Assembly (NCBI GenBank): GCA_965263105.1
Contig: CBDHGL010000003.1
Coordinates: forward strand, 1,736,001-1,800,000
Length of the DNA stretch: 64,000 nucleotides
DNA from: JBCCTX01 sp965263105
GTDB taxonomy: Bacteria > Bacteroidota > Bacteroidia > J057
Direction of reading: 5' to 3'
Position 1 is the first letter of the stretch; each line of letters opens with the position of its first letter. The position numbers and the translations under genes are program-made. Below the pieces are notes generated by a model that saw nothing but the letters and a program-made list of their open reading frames with translations, did no database searches and was not told the DNA's origin. This document shows positions 18,635-27,706 of the stretch, one piece after another.

Positions 18635-19208
18635 ATAACAATTGATTTAAGACATTTTTCAAATTCCGTTTTCCATTCTGAAGGTAACTTTTTACTTGTT
18701 TCATGGAATATTGAGTAGCCTCACAAATTTCTTTGTAACTCTTTTTTTCCAGGAAAAACATTTCTACACATATCCGTTGATCCTCGTTCAGACTTCCAAT
18801 AGCTTTCTCAAGCTGTCTCAATTCCCATTCCTTTTGTTCATGCTCCGGCCTCAAATAAAAGACTGTCTCTACCCTCTCAGGGTTGTTACGCAACTCTGCC
18901 AGATTTTCTTGCTTTTTTTTATGTTGCCTTAACAACCCTAGACAGTGGTTTCTCACCACAACGCGGATCCAATGGCTAAATACTTGAATGTCATACACCT
19001 TCAGATCTTTTATCAACTTCTCAAAGATTTGCATAGCTGCATCTTCACTTTCAGCCTCATCCTTTAAATATTTCATGCATGCCAAGAAGATCCACTCTGT
19101 ATAGCGTTCAAACAGGATGCCTACTAAATAGGTATCCTGGCTCTTGCGATACCTAAGGATGAGTTCTTCATCGGAAAGCCTTTGTATATGCGATTCAAAT
19201 CGGGGCAT
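18624..19208 (-). CDS. ECF-type RNA polymerase sigma factor
   Basis: A 194-residue sigma70-family protein with region 2 (YLVGILFERYTEWIFLACM, EDAAMQIFEKLI) and region 4 (LNEDQRICVEMFFLEKKSY, EICEATQYSMKQVKSYL). It should direct transcription of a small regulon under control of the anti-sigma protein that overlaps its 3' end. A start 66 bp upstream (19274) is also open, but its 22 extra residues would be encoded by the terminator of the preceding gene (19242-19277), so I take the ATG at 19208 (MPRFESHIQRLSDEE). The target promoters are unknown. Confidence 0.88.
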   Translation of the reverse strand: MPRFESHIQRLSDEELILRYRKSQDTYLVGILFERYTEWIFLACMKYLKDEAESEDAAMQIFEKLIKDLKVYDIQVFSHWIRVVVRNHCLGLLRQHKKKQENLAELRNNPERVETVFYLRPEHEQKEWELRQLEKAIGSLNEDQRICVEMFFLEKKSYKEICEATQYSMKQVKSYLQNGKRNLKNVLNQLLYEG

Positions 19209-19241
19209 ATAGCATGCTAAAAGGTTCTTTAATAGTATGAT

Positions 19242-19277
19242 AAAAAAAAGTGGATTTTTCCATAAAAAATCCACTTT
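19242..19277 (-). terminator. Strong intrinsic terminator after the CHU_C protein gene
   Basis: A 13-bp perfect stem (AAAGTGGATTTTT at 19247-19259 against 19265-19277) has a five-base loop. On the minus strand it is followed by further T residues down to 19242. It lies 29 bp after the stop of the 1068-residue secreted-protein gene and separates that gene from the sigma gene. Confidence 0.8.
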
Positions 19278-19306
19278 GAATGAAAAATAAAAAGGACTTC
19301 AAGACC

Positions 19307-22300
19307 TTAGCGGAGTAAGGTGAACGTACCTTTTTCATTCCATATATCTCCCTCAATATCCTGAATACGGACCTTAAAGACATAAACCCCTTCAGGGGCG
19401 CTCCCCCCATTAGCTAAACTACCATCCCACTGGAAATCGGGATCTAGGGATTCAAAAATGCTTTCTCCCCAGCGATTAAAAATCTTAATTTCAAACTGCC
19501 TGACGAGGTTGGAGCTTATAAAAAACTGATCATTTACCCCATCGCCATTGGGAGAAAAAGCAGTTGGTGCAAAGACATTTATTTGTTTTATAACTTCAAT
19601 TACCTTGTTAAACTCATATTCACATCCATTGATATCTATAATATCAACAGAAACATTATATTTCCCTGAAAATTGAAATTCGTGAGCGGGTTCGTCAGCT
19701 GTGGAGGTTTCCCCATCTCCAAAACTCCAACTGTATTCATCACCGATAATATTCCCAGCAATGGAAAAGTTTACGATGGCATTGGGAATTTCTACCAGTT
19801 CACTACTTGCGAAAACTTCTCCCATTCCCAGAGGATGAACGAATGCGCTCACTTCTTCGAATTCACTAAAACAGCCTTGTGGGGAAATAGCTTGTGCATA
19901 GAAGGATTGGTTCTCTACAAGTGCCTCCGTAAGTAATGTGCTACCGATGAAAAAGGGTAAGGTATCGGTAGGTGTATTATACCAGTTTACAATACTTCCC
20001 TGGGAGGCGCCTTCAATTTGGAGTTGGGCAGGATCCCCAAAACACACCGTATCATTATCTGCTACCAGAGGAATATTGGACGGATAAATGGTTAGGTCTT
20101 GTTCCAAACTATCCAGGCAGGCATTGTTGGTCCCTACAATAAGTTTAACTTCATAGGTCCCCGTGGTACCATAAGTATGAATAAATTGGGTTTGGTTATT
20201 TATTACAGTCCCATCTCCCAAGTCCCAGGTCCAGGAAGTTAATTGATCGTTGTCAAGTGGGGTAAGGGTACTTAAGTCTTGGAAAGCGGTGGTATCGTTT
20301 AAGCAAATATTGCGAACTTCAAAATCTAGGTCGGGTTTGGGATAGATATCCACTGTTTTCTCTATCTCGGCAAAACAACCTGCATCTGTGAAAACAGTGA
20401 GATTTACTGTATATATCCCAGGAGCATCATATCGGTGGGAGGGATTGATCTGAATTGAATTTGTGCCATCTCCGTAATCCCACTCGTTTCTGCCAATAGT
20501 GGCCGTGGTAGGGGTTGTGGATAGGTTCGTAAAAGACACCTTTTGTCTGGTACAGGCTCCGTCCACTTCAAAGTCGGCTATCGGTTCGTCAAATACCTCG
20601 ACCGTATCAGCGGTACTATTAGTGCAATTATTTTCGTCAATTACCTCTAGTTGCACAATTCTAACTCCTGAGCTGGGGTAACTATAGGTAGGATTTTGTT
20701 CGGTGGAGCCTACTCCATCCCCAAAATCCCAGTTAAAGGATATGATATTTGTATTAGGACCCTCATAGGTAAACTCGAAAAGATTGGAATTTAGGCATTG
20801 GTCCTGTGTTTCCCCAATTTGGGAAACAGGGGGCTGGTGAATCGTTAGGGGAATGCTAATGAAGGCCGTACAGGTATTTTCTTCTACTGTTAATTCTATC
20901 GTTTTGGCCCCAAACTCCTCATAGGAGATGGTGTGAGGGCCAGGCCCAGTAGGTAAGGCAGGAGCCATGGCAGTAGGGAAGTTCCAGTCATAGGAGGCTC
21001 CTGCTGATGCCGTTCCGGTATAGCTTACCTCGATGGGCTCATTTTCACAGGCTGACTCTACAAGGTCCAACTCAGCGGTAGGGGTAGGGAACACTTCTAT
21101 GGTCTGTGTTGTAACTTCGCTGAAACATCCACTGCTCTCCAACTGTAGACTTACACTTTGAATCCCAGGATCAGCCCATTCAAGTTCTATGGGACCTGCA
21201 TTGGTTCCCGCAAGTTGAGTGGCCGTCCCAAAGTCCCACAGGTATATGGAAGATCCAGTAGGATCCAATCCCGTAAAATTGATTTCTGCGGGGCTTCCGG
21301 TACAGATGGTGGCGGGAAGCGTAAATTCTGAGGTGGGAATCGGTAATACCTCTAAGTCTAAGGAGTCGCGATACAACAGACAACCATCAAGACTGAGAAT
21401 ATCAACGAAATACCGTTCATTAGCTGTGGGATTTACCTCTACTTCTGGACCTGTGAGATTACCAGGAGTCCAAATGACCTGAAAGTCACTGGGATTGCCT
21501 AATCCACTTACACGGAGCGTACTGGTATCTCCAATACAAATTACCTGTGGAGAAGCACTTATCTGGACAGGTAAGGGGTTTAAACTCAAGGTACGAGAGT
21601 TGGGAATTTGGGAGGCATTTCCACAAATATCATTCACTTCCCCTACCAGGGATACTTCGTATTGTCCTGTTTGAGTAATAGGGGGTTGTATTTCTAAGAC
21701 AAAGGAGTCAGCAAAGGTTGAAAAGCCTTGATCGCAGTCGGGTTTGATAACCCGGGTAACTGTATGGATACCATCGGGGCCTGTTATGGAAAAATCCGCA
21801 GGGGTAACTGTTGAACAAACCACTTCTTCGCTGAACTCTACGGTGATGTTATCTGCCCCGCAATTTTGTTCTACAAAATCTAGTTCTGGAGCTCTGGTGT
21901 CTATAATACTTGCTGTCGAACCATTGAAGTCCAAGGAAAAGCCTGATACATTGACCAGGGGACTAAAATAGGTAACATTAAGGACGTATACTTCTCCTCG
22001 TGTTACAGTCAAACAGGGGCCGTTTTGTGCAGCACATGGGCCAGTTGTTTCCCCATTAGGACCCGTTCTACCAGCACAGCCGTTTTGACGGGCACCGAAA
22101 TTACAGTTCCCATTGTCTCGTGCGGTTACATTGCCATCTATAACATCTTGGCAGGTGGCATTAGTCAGATTAAATATAGCCCAATCATAATCGTCCTGGG
22201 CGGAATCAAGGGCGGTAATAGTGAAGCACAAACTTCCAGATTCCTGAACCGTCATAATGTACCATGATTCCCTGGCAGCACCCTTGGAGATACAAGAGTT

Positions 22301-22513
22301 ATTGTTGCCAATCTCATCTGGGTTTTGGCCCAATCCAGTATAAGGTAGCCTTTGGAAGAAAGTGTCCTGCATACTGGAGATTGCCCCACAGAGTTCCAAT
22401 GCGCCAAAACAGTCTTGTTCTGGCTGATTAGGAGGGAGTTCCTGCCCCCAGAGATTGGGAGAATACATCAAGAAAAGAACTCCGCTAAAAAAAAATACAA
22501 GTTTTTTGCTCAT
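19307..22513 (-). CDS. Secreted PKD-repeat protein with gliding-motility-type (CHU_C) T9SS C-terminal domain
   Basis: A 1068-residue surface or secreted protein. A signal peptide (LVFFFSGVLFLMYSPNLWGQ) is followed by an N-terminal domain of about 190 residues with a cysteine-rich part (FGARQNGCAGR). Ig-like/PKD modules come next, recognised by WDFGDG, WDYGDG, WDLGDG and WSFGDG motifs at roughly residues 590-960. The C-terminal 85 residues (FAPTAFSPNGDGVND, FNRWGESIFES, PEGVYVFKVRI) are the type B gliding-motility sorting domain that routes proteins through the type IX secretion system. A role in adhesion or gliding is likely from the family. It sits directly upstream of the sigma/anti-sigma pair but has its own terminator. 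Confidence 0.88.
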   Translation of the reverse strand: MSKKLVFFFSGVLFLMYSPNLWGQELPPNQPEQDCFGALELCGAISSMQDTFFQRLPYTGLGQNPDEIGNNNSCISKGAARESWYIMTVQESGSLCFTITALDSAQDDYDWAIFNLTNATCQDVIDGNVTARDNGNCNFGARQNGCAGRTGPNGETTGPCAAQNGPCLTVTRGEVYVLNVTYFSPLVNVSGFSLDFNGSTASIIDTRAPELDFVEQNCGADNITVEFSEEVVCSTVTPADFSITGPDGIHTVTRVIKPDCDQGFSTFADSFVLEIQPPITQTGQYEVSLVGEVNDICGNASQIPNSRTLSLNPLPVQISASPQVICIGDTSTLRVSGLGNPSDFQVIWTPGNLTGPEVEVNPTANERYFVDILSLDGCLLYRDSLDLEVLPIPTSEFTLPATICTGSPAEINFTGLDPTGSSIYLWDFGTATQLAGTNAGPIELEWADPGIQSVSLQLESSGCFSEVTTQTIEVFPTPTAELDLVESACENEPIEVSYTGTASAGASYDWNFPTAMAPALPTGPGPHTISYEEFGAKTIELTVEENTCTAFISIPLTIHQPPVSQIGETQDQCLNSNLFEFTYEGPNTNIISFNWDFGDGVGSTEQNPTYSYPSSGVRIVQLEVIDENNCTNSTADTVEVFDEPIADFEVDGACTRQKVSFTNLSTTPTTATIGRNEWDYGDGTNSIQINPSHRYDAPGIYTVNLTVFTDAGCFAEIEKTVDIYPKPDLDFEVRNICLNDTTAFQDLSTLTPLDNDQLTSWTWDLGDGTVINNQTQFIHTYGTTGTYEVKLIVGTNNACLDSLEQDLTIYPSNIPLVADNDTVCFGDPAQLQIEGASQGSIVNWYNTPTDTLPFFIGSTLLTEALVENQSFYAQAISPQGCFSEFEEVSAFVHPLGMGEVFASSELVEIPNAIVNFSIAGNIIGDEYSWSFGDGETSTADEPAHEFQFSGKYNVSVDIIDINGCEYEFNKVIEVIKQINVFAPTAFSPNGDGVNDQFFISSNLVRQFEIKIFNRWGESIFESLDPDFQWDGSLANGGSAPEGVYVFKVRIQDIEGDIWNEKGTFTLLR

Positions 22514-22656
22514 CTACAACAGCGTTATGATTCCAAAAAGGTACATATTCTCTTATTAGCAATTTTAATGCTATATTTTTAAAGGAGAAAGAAGAGAAAT
22601 AATTTTACCCTTAAATACACTTCAAAAGGGAGAAAGGTTATAAAATATATTACAGG

Positions 22657-24882
22657 TTATTTCTCCGCTGAAAATATGTCTAGTTCTGGAAACAATTTGT
22701 CTGTTTTTCCTAGTTGATGGGTTTTGATTAACTCATAGGTATCCATTTGCGCTGCAACAAGTGGCTGAGAATCTGAAGAAATAGGAATATTCATGAGGTT
22801 CTGATCCAGATATACTGCTTTGGTATTATCTTGAAGCTGTAAATATAAAATGTGCATGACTTCAGCCTTTAATTTCTGGGCATATATGGGGAAAATGACT
22901 TCTACCCGGCGGGATAAATTGCGTTCCATCCAGTCTGCAGATCCCATATACATATGGTAGGCTCCTTGGTCGTAGAAGACAAAAACCCTTGCGTGCTCCA
23001 ACCAATTCCCCACAATTCTTCGGATTCGAATATTTTCACTGAGCCCAGGAATTCCTGGTCTGAGACAACAAATTCCCCGAACGATTAAATCAACTTTTAC
23101 CCCAGCCTGGCTTGCCTCATACAGCTTTTTAATCATGTTTTTGTCTTCAAGATTGTTAACCTTGATGAGGATGTAGCCAATTTTCCCTCCCTTTGAAGCC
23201 TGGATTTCTTGTTGGATCATCCGTTCAAAATCTGATCGAATATTGAATTGGGCTACCAATAGGTGTTGAAAGGAGACTTCCTTTACGCCTTTTTCTAAAA
23301 AATTAAATACCTGAACCAGCTCTTGTGTAATATTTGGGTTAGCCGTAAAAAAGCCATGGTCAGCATAGATTTTGGCTGTCTTTTCATTGAAATTTCCGGT
23401 GCTTAGAAAGGCATACCTTCTCCTTTGGCCCCCTTCTTTCCTAATAACTAGAGCAATCTTGGCGTGAACCTTAAGGTTGGGAAGACTGTAGCGTACACTA
23501 ACACCAGCCTGTCTCATCATCTCAGCCGTCTGTAGGTTGGTTGCCTCATCGAATCGAGCTTTTAACTCTACGAAGACACTGACTTTTTTATTATGTTGAG
23601 CGGCTTTAATCAGGTTAGAGACAAAGCCTGAGTCGGAGGCCACTCTATATTGCGTCGTGTGAATTTCCTCTACTAGAGGATCTTCTGAGGCTATTTGTAG
23701 AAAACGAATGACACTATCGTAGGAATGATAAGGAAAGTGTAAGAGGTGATCCCGTTCCCTGAGGGTTTCAAAAAATTTATCTGCTTGCTGAAGCGGTTCA
23801 TAGGGTAGGGGAGGGAAGGAGGGGGCCTCTAGTTGGGGGGCTTTGGGGTTTGGAAAGCCAAAGAAATCATGGAAATTATGGTATTTACCACCGGGGATTG
23901 CTTCCGACTTTTTGATTTTCATGAAACTCCGAAATTCCTCTGGAATATCCGTCTGATGGGATAGATTGAGGGAGTCGATCAAGTATTTTAACATTTCACG
24001 GGGCATACTTTGATCATAGAGCAACCTCGCTGGGGAACCAACCTTTCTTTTTTTGAGACTTTCACGGATTTTGGCGGCCAGGTCTCCAGTCAATTCATCT
24101 TCAAGCAGCAAATCTGCATTTCGAGACATCTTTATGCTATGAGATTCTATGACCTGAAAACCGGGGAATACAATATGTAAGTTAAGCCGGATGATATCGT
24201 CTAAGAACATAATGTAATTCTGCCCATCTATTGATGGAAGCTGAATAAACCGGGAAAAGTAATGAACGGGAATTTGGATTAAGGCATACCGAGACTTTCT
24301 GCCTGAGGGCTTTTCAAACCCATTCTCTCCCTTTGGGCTTTGCTTTCTTTTCATATGAACCATGAGATAAATCGCCCGGTCTCTTAAAAAGTGCAAGACC
24401 TTATTTTTCATCAACAATTCTGGATGAAGGAAGGGGAGGATTTGCTCATAGAAATAAGATTCAATAAAATCCATGTGGATTTTGTGTTGAGGTATCCCCT
24501 GAAGGAGAAATATTCCGTTCTTTTCCAACTCAGGAAGTATTTCCTCCCGGAAGATATGGCCAAACTCTTCTTGTTGCTCGGTGACGCGTTGGTAAATGTG
24601 TTCCAGGATCTTATCAGGGTGTAAACCGAGGGCCTTTTTTTTCTTTTTCTTTAGTCGGGCTACCCCTTGGATGGAAGCTACCCGTACGCGAAAAAACTCA
24701 TCGAGGTTGGAGGAAAAAATGGCTAAGAATTTAATTCGTTCATATAAAGAAACGGAGGGATCCTTTGCTTCGAGAAGAACGCGATAATTAAATTCCAACC
24801 AACTTAAATCACGATTAATAAAGCGATTTCCATCATAATTTGCTTCCAGTGTTGCTGGGTTTGAAACAGGAGATTTGTTCAT
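22657..24882 (-). CDS. ppk1: Polyphosphate kinase 1
   Basis: A 741-residue kinase that reversibly polymerises ATP gamma-phosphate into inorganic polyphosphate, usually membrane-associated. The N-terminal signature is FINRDLSWLEFNYRVL with SNLDEFFRVRV. The catalytic PLD-like core includes HTTQYRVASDS and the autophosphorylated histidine H473 in NLKVHAKIAL. The second core is present near residues 575-690 (GICCLRPGIPGLSENI, SADWMERNLSRRVE). The length fits the family. It starts 21 bp after the HD-PycTM gene on the same strand, so the two are almost certainly co-transcribed. No exopolyphosphatase (ppx) gene is adjacent. Confidence 0.95.
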   Translation of the reverse strand: MNKSPVSNPATLEANYDGNRFINRDLSWLEFNYRVLLEAKDPSVSLYERIKFLAIFSSNLDEFFRVRVASIQGVARLKKKKKKALGLHPDKILEHIYQRVTEQQEEFGHIFREEILPELEKNGIFLLQGIPQHKIHMDFIESYFYEQILPFLHPELLMKNKVLHFLRDRAIYLMVHMKRKQSPKGENGFEKPSGRKSRYALIQIPVHYFSRFIQLPSIDGQNYIMFLDDIIRLNLHIVFPGFQVIESHSIKMSRNADLLLEDELTGDLAAKIRESLKKRKVGSPARLLYDQSMPREMLKYLIDSLNLSHQTDIPEEFRSFMKIKKSEAIPGGKYHNFHDFFGFPNPKAPQLEAPSFPPLPYEPLQQADKFFETLRERDHLLHFPYHSYDSVIRFLQIASEDPLVEEIHTTQYRVASDSGFVSNLIKAAQHNKKVSVFVELKARFDEATNLQTAEMMRQAGVSVRYSLPNLKVHAKIALVIRKEGGQRRRYAFLSTGNFNEKTAKIYADHGFFTANPNITQELVQVFNFLEKGVKEVSFQHLLVAQFNIRSDFERMIQQEIQASKGGKIGYILIKVNNLEDKNMIKKLYEASQAGVKVDLIVRGICCLRPGIPGLSENIRIRRIVGNWLEHARVFVFYDQGAYHMYMGSADWMERNLSRRVEVIFPIYAQKLKAEVMHILYLQLQDNTKAVYLDQNLMNIPISSDSQPLVAAQMDTYELIKTHQLGKTDKLFPELDIFSAEK

Positions 24883-24903
24883 GGGTTGAGTGTACTCTAT
24901 AAG

Positions 24904-26163
24904 TTAGGAGATGAGAAAGGCCCCAATGAAGGCGATCACGACAAAGATCATCCCATACATAAATGTGTTATAGGCTAGTCTCAGGAGTTTAAATTTTTTG
25001 GCGAGGACTTTCCCCAAAAAATAGATGTCTTTGGCCATACTACCGTACAGATAGTCGCTGTCATTCATCATTTCATTGATGCCCCACTGGTATTCGTTCA
25101 AATCCATCCGGTAAAAGTTTCCAAAGAAAAGAAGGTTAGTACGTTTTTGGAGGATGTCCTCTCGCGTAAATACCCCTGAGTTTACCTGGGGCCTGGTAGA
25201 AAGAATGGCAAATACAATAGTTGTCAGGCTAATGAGGACGAGCAAACCCGTGGGTATAGCCAGTGGAGTCTCTGATACGGAAAAGGATTCCCCTGAAACG
25301 CTTGCTACGATGGGAACAAAGGAGGAAAGGACAATTGAGATAATAATGGCATTTATGGATAACAAGATGTTGGCCTTATTATCTGCAATGGAACTGAGGT
25401 TGATATGAACCCGATAGGTCACCCGAAACATGGTTTCAATTCCCCGATCCGGTTTTTGTGAAGATAATTTTTCTAATTTTTTCTTGAGCTTTTTGATAGT
25501 CTTTTTGCTGGATACCAATTCATCTTCTAGTACGTTATTGCCTTTCTCCTGGCCTTTTCCCATTTTCTTTTTGAGTTTTTTAATATTTTTCTGTTTGGCT
25601 TTTTCCAGGACATCTCGGCCATAATCGGTATAATAGGAATGATTTTCTAAGAACAAAAGGTTCATTTTATTCCATTTCTTATCGCTGAACACTTCATTGC
25701 GGAACCTTTCTCCCTCTTCTCGAATGAGTTGGGCATTGAAAAGTGCATCTGGGGTAGTAAGGTTGTACAAATCTGCATCCTTGATAACCATCTCAAGCAA
25801 ATTTCTAGGCTCTTGCTCTAATTTTGTGGCTTCTATTAGGTCGCAGATGGCCTGCATTCTCTCTTGGGGGATTTCAAATTTTGAAAAAAATGTTTTGGCC
25901 ATTTTGACTCCCACCTCTTCATGGTCATCATAGGACTCTACGTAGCCCAAATCGTGAAACCAGGCAGCTAATACAAGGGTGTGAATATCTTCTTCAGACA
26001 AAGAACTCGCCAAACCTATTTCCCGTACTCCATTTACTACTTGCTCGGTATGGGCTAGGTTATGGTAAGAAAAGCCCTCTGGCAGATGATTAAGCAATAA
26101 GTTTCGGGCATAAGATTCAGTTTCCTGCTGAATGATATCCTCCTTTTCATATATCTGGTCCAT
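24904..26163 (-). CDS. HD-domain phosphohydrolase fused to a PycTM (Pycsar effector-type) membrane domain
   Basis: A 419-residue two-part protein. The N-terminus is an HD domain with candidate metal ligands H38 (NLAHTEQV), H70-D71 (WFHDLGY) and D131 (IKDADLYN). A lysine-rich coiled-coil linker spans about 188-237 (KKLKKKMGKG, KKLKKKLEKL). The C-terminus matches the PycTM/DUF5706 family: INLSSIADNKANILLSINA leading into helix 1 (about 262-288), helix 2 (303-323), the STRPQ motif, FFGNFYRM, and a last helix (402-418). In Pycsar defence, PycTM proteins disrupt the membrane after cUMP or cCMP binding. The HD-PycTM fusion itself is widespread in Bacteroidota, and here no cyclase gene is present, so defence is unproven. 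It is co-transcribed with ppk1. The HD substrate is unknown. Confidence 0.82.
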   Translation of the reverse strand: MDQIYEKEDIIQQETESYARNLLLNHLPEGFSYHNLAHTEQVVNGVREIGLASSLSEEDIHTLVLAAWFHDLGYVESYDDHEEVGVKMAKTFFSKFEIPQERMQAICDLIEATKLEQEPRNLLEMVIKDADLYNLTTPDALFNAQLIREEGERFRNEVFSDKKWNKMNLLFLENHSYYTDYGRDVLEKAKQKNIKKLKKKMGKGQEKGNNVLEDELVSSKKTIKKLKKKLEKLSSQKPDRGIETMFRVTYRVHINLSSIADNKANILLSINAIIISIVLSSFVPIVASVSGESFSVSETPLAIPTGLLVLISLTTIVFAILSTRPQVNSGVFTREDILQKRTNLLFFGNFYRMDLNEYQWGINEMMNDSDYLYGSMAKDIYFLGKVLAKKFKLLRLAYNTFMYGMIFVVIAFIGAFLIS

Positions 26164-26309
26164 AATTGTGGCTGTGTGGTCCCTATGATCTCCAAAGTTT
26201 TGTCCGCAATAGGATTTCGTAGATTATTCCTCTAACTTGAGCCGTCATTTTTGCAGTAAGATAGTCTTTTTAAGTTCCAATCGTTAAAAATAAAATTTAA
26301 ACTATTTGT

Positions 26310-27023
26310 ATGAAAGTTAATGTGGCGATTATTTGTGGTATCATCCTGCTGGTATCTGCCTGTGCCCAGTCTGGAGGGGTCTCCCTTTCTAGCTCCTTAA
26401 ATAGTAAACAAGATAGCATTTCCTACGCTTTAGGGATGGATATTGCCAATTCCGTAAAGGGCGGATTGATTGACCAAGGATTAGAGGTCAATGAGTCTCT
26501 CATTGCTCAGGCAATTGTGGATGTAATTGGAGAAAATAGCCTTCTTTTACAACAAGAGAATGTCCAAGGCCTCATTGTCCAGATGCAACGTGAATTAAGC
26601 GCCTCTCAACAGGAAAAAATGATGCTGAAAGCGGAATCTAATAAGGCGGAGGCTGATGCTTTTTTTGCTGAGAATAAAGCTAAAGAGGGAGTAATCGAAA
26701 CAGAGAGTGGCTTACAATATAAAATCCTAGAATCAGGGAAAGGCGTTTCTCCCAAGGCTGATGAAACTGTAGTTGTTCACTACACGGGAAAACTCTTAGA
26801 TGGAACAACCTTTGATAGCAGTATTGAGAGAGGTACTCCTACCGAGTTTAAGGTGAATCAGGTCATTTCAGGTTGGACCGAAGCCCTTCAATTGATGGTG
26901 CCTGGAGATAAATGGGAGGTGTATATTCCTTCAAACTTGGGATATGGGGCAGCAGGAAGCCCTCCCCAAATAGGGCCCTATGCCGGACTGGTTTTTGAGG
27001 TAGAACTCATAGAGGTCAAATAG
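26310..27023 (+). CDS. FKBP-type peptidyl-prolyl isomerase lipoprotein (FkpA/Mip-like)
   Basis: A 237-residue lipoprotein with lipobox LVSAC (C18). Residues 35-125 are a helical dimerisation domain (DSISYALGMDIANSVKGG), as in FkpA and Mip. Residues 128-237 form the FKBP domain, with VVHYTGKLLDGTTFDSS, the active-site segment around GWTEALQLM and IPSNLGYG. It should catalyse proline cis-trans isomerisation on envelope proteins. The C-terminus (FEVELIEVK) is complete. The methyltransferase gene begins 10 bp after its stop, suggesting an operon. Confidence 0.92.
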   Translation: MKVNVAIICGIILLVSACAQSGGVSLSSSLNSKQDSISYALGMDIANSVKGGLIDQGLEVNESLIAQAIVDVIGENSLLLQQENVQGLIVQMQRELSASQQEKMMLKAESNKAEADAFFAENKAKEGVIETESGLQYKILESGKGVSPKADETVVVHYTGKLLDGTTFDSSIERGTPTEFKVNQVISGWTEALQLMVPGDKWEVYIPSNLGYGAAGSPPQIGPYAGLVFEVELIEVK

Positions 27024-27033
27024 TAGGACATCT

Positions 27034-27693
27034 GTGAACTTTGATCCAGTAGCGCCGATTTATGATCGTCTTGCTAAGTGGGTATTCGGTTCTGTCATCC
27101 AAAAAATTCAAATCGATCTCTTGCCAAATATTCCCGATGGCTCTGATATTTTACTCGTCGGAGGCGGGAGTGCCTGGATTCTTGAACATATATGGGCCCT
27201 TTGTCCCTATAGGCGGCTTGTCTTCTTAGAAGATTCACCCAAAATGCTCGGACTTGCACAGGTTAGGCTCCAATCAACAAAACTGGAAAAGAATATTTCC
27301 TTGAGGACCGAACTTGTATTGGGAAGAGAAGATTATTTACCCTCATTCCAACAGTATTCTGTAATCATTACCCCCTTCTTTTTGGATTTGTTTTCCGAAG
27401 AGGAATTGCCCTACACTTTTCAGTCCTTAGACCATTATCTGAAACCAGAGGGCCTTTGGCTGTTGGCAGATTTTTCATTGGGTAAATCCATTTGGCGTCC
27501 TATTTTTTGGTTATGGATAAAGTTAATGTACTGCTTTTTTAGGTGGACTTGCGGCTTGAAAAATCAAAGATTACCCAATTTTTCAAACTATTTCCATTCA
27601 AAAGATTATTTGTTATTAGAGGAAAAGTATAGGTTTTCTTCCTTTATGGTTGCCCAGCTTTACCAAAAAAGAGGCAAACAATCTTCTCTATAA
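27034..27693 (+). CDS. Class I SAM-dependent methyltransferase-like protein (GTG start)
   Basis: A 219-residue protein beginning with GTG. The N-terminal pattern FDPVAPIYDRLAKWVFG is typical of class I methyltransferases related to UbiE. Motif I reads ILLVGGGSAWILEHI, looser than the usual GxGxG, and the acidic end of strand 2 is FLEDSPKML. Residues 160-180 are hydrophobic and aromatic (IFWLWIKLMYCFFRW), perhaps a membrane contact. The substrate is not known. It is 10 bp behind the FKBP lipoprotein gene, so probably co-expressed. Confidence 0.7.
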   Translation: MNFDPVAPIYDRLAKWVFGSVIQKIQIDLLPNIPDGSDILLVGGGSAWILEHIWALCPYRRLVFLEDSPKMLGLAQVRLQSTKLEKNISLRTELVLGREDYLPSFQQYSVIITPFFLDLFSEEELPYTFQSLDHYLKPEGLWLLADFSLGKSIWRPIFWLWIKLMYCFFRWTCGLKNQRLPNFSNYFHSKDYLLLEEKYRFSSFMVAQLYQKRGKQSSL

Positions 27694-27706
27694 CTCGCCA
27701 CAGCTG

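Noticed and set aside
19209..19274. 22-residue N-terminal extension of the sigma factor
   Set aside because: It would be translated from the terminator of the CHU_C gene; the internal ATG begins a normal sigma factor.
24904..26163. Complete Pycsar defence system
   Set aside because: Only the effector-type membrane domain is present; no pyrimidine cyclase is seen in the flanking genes.
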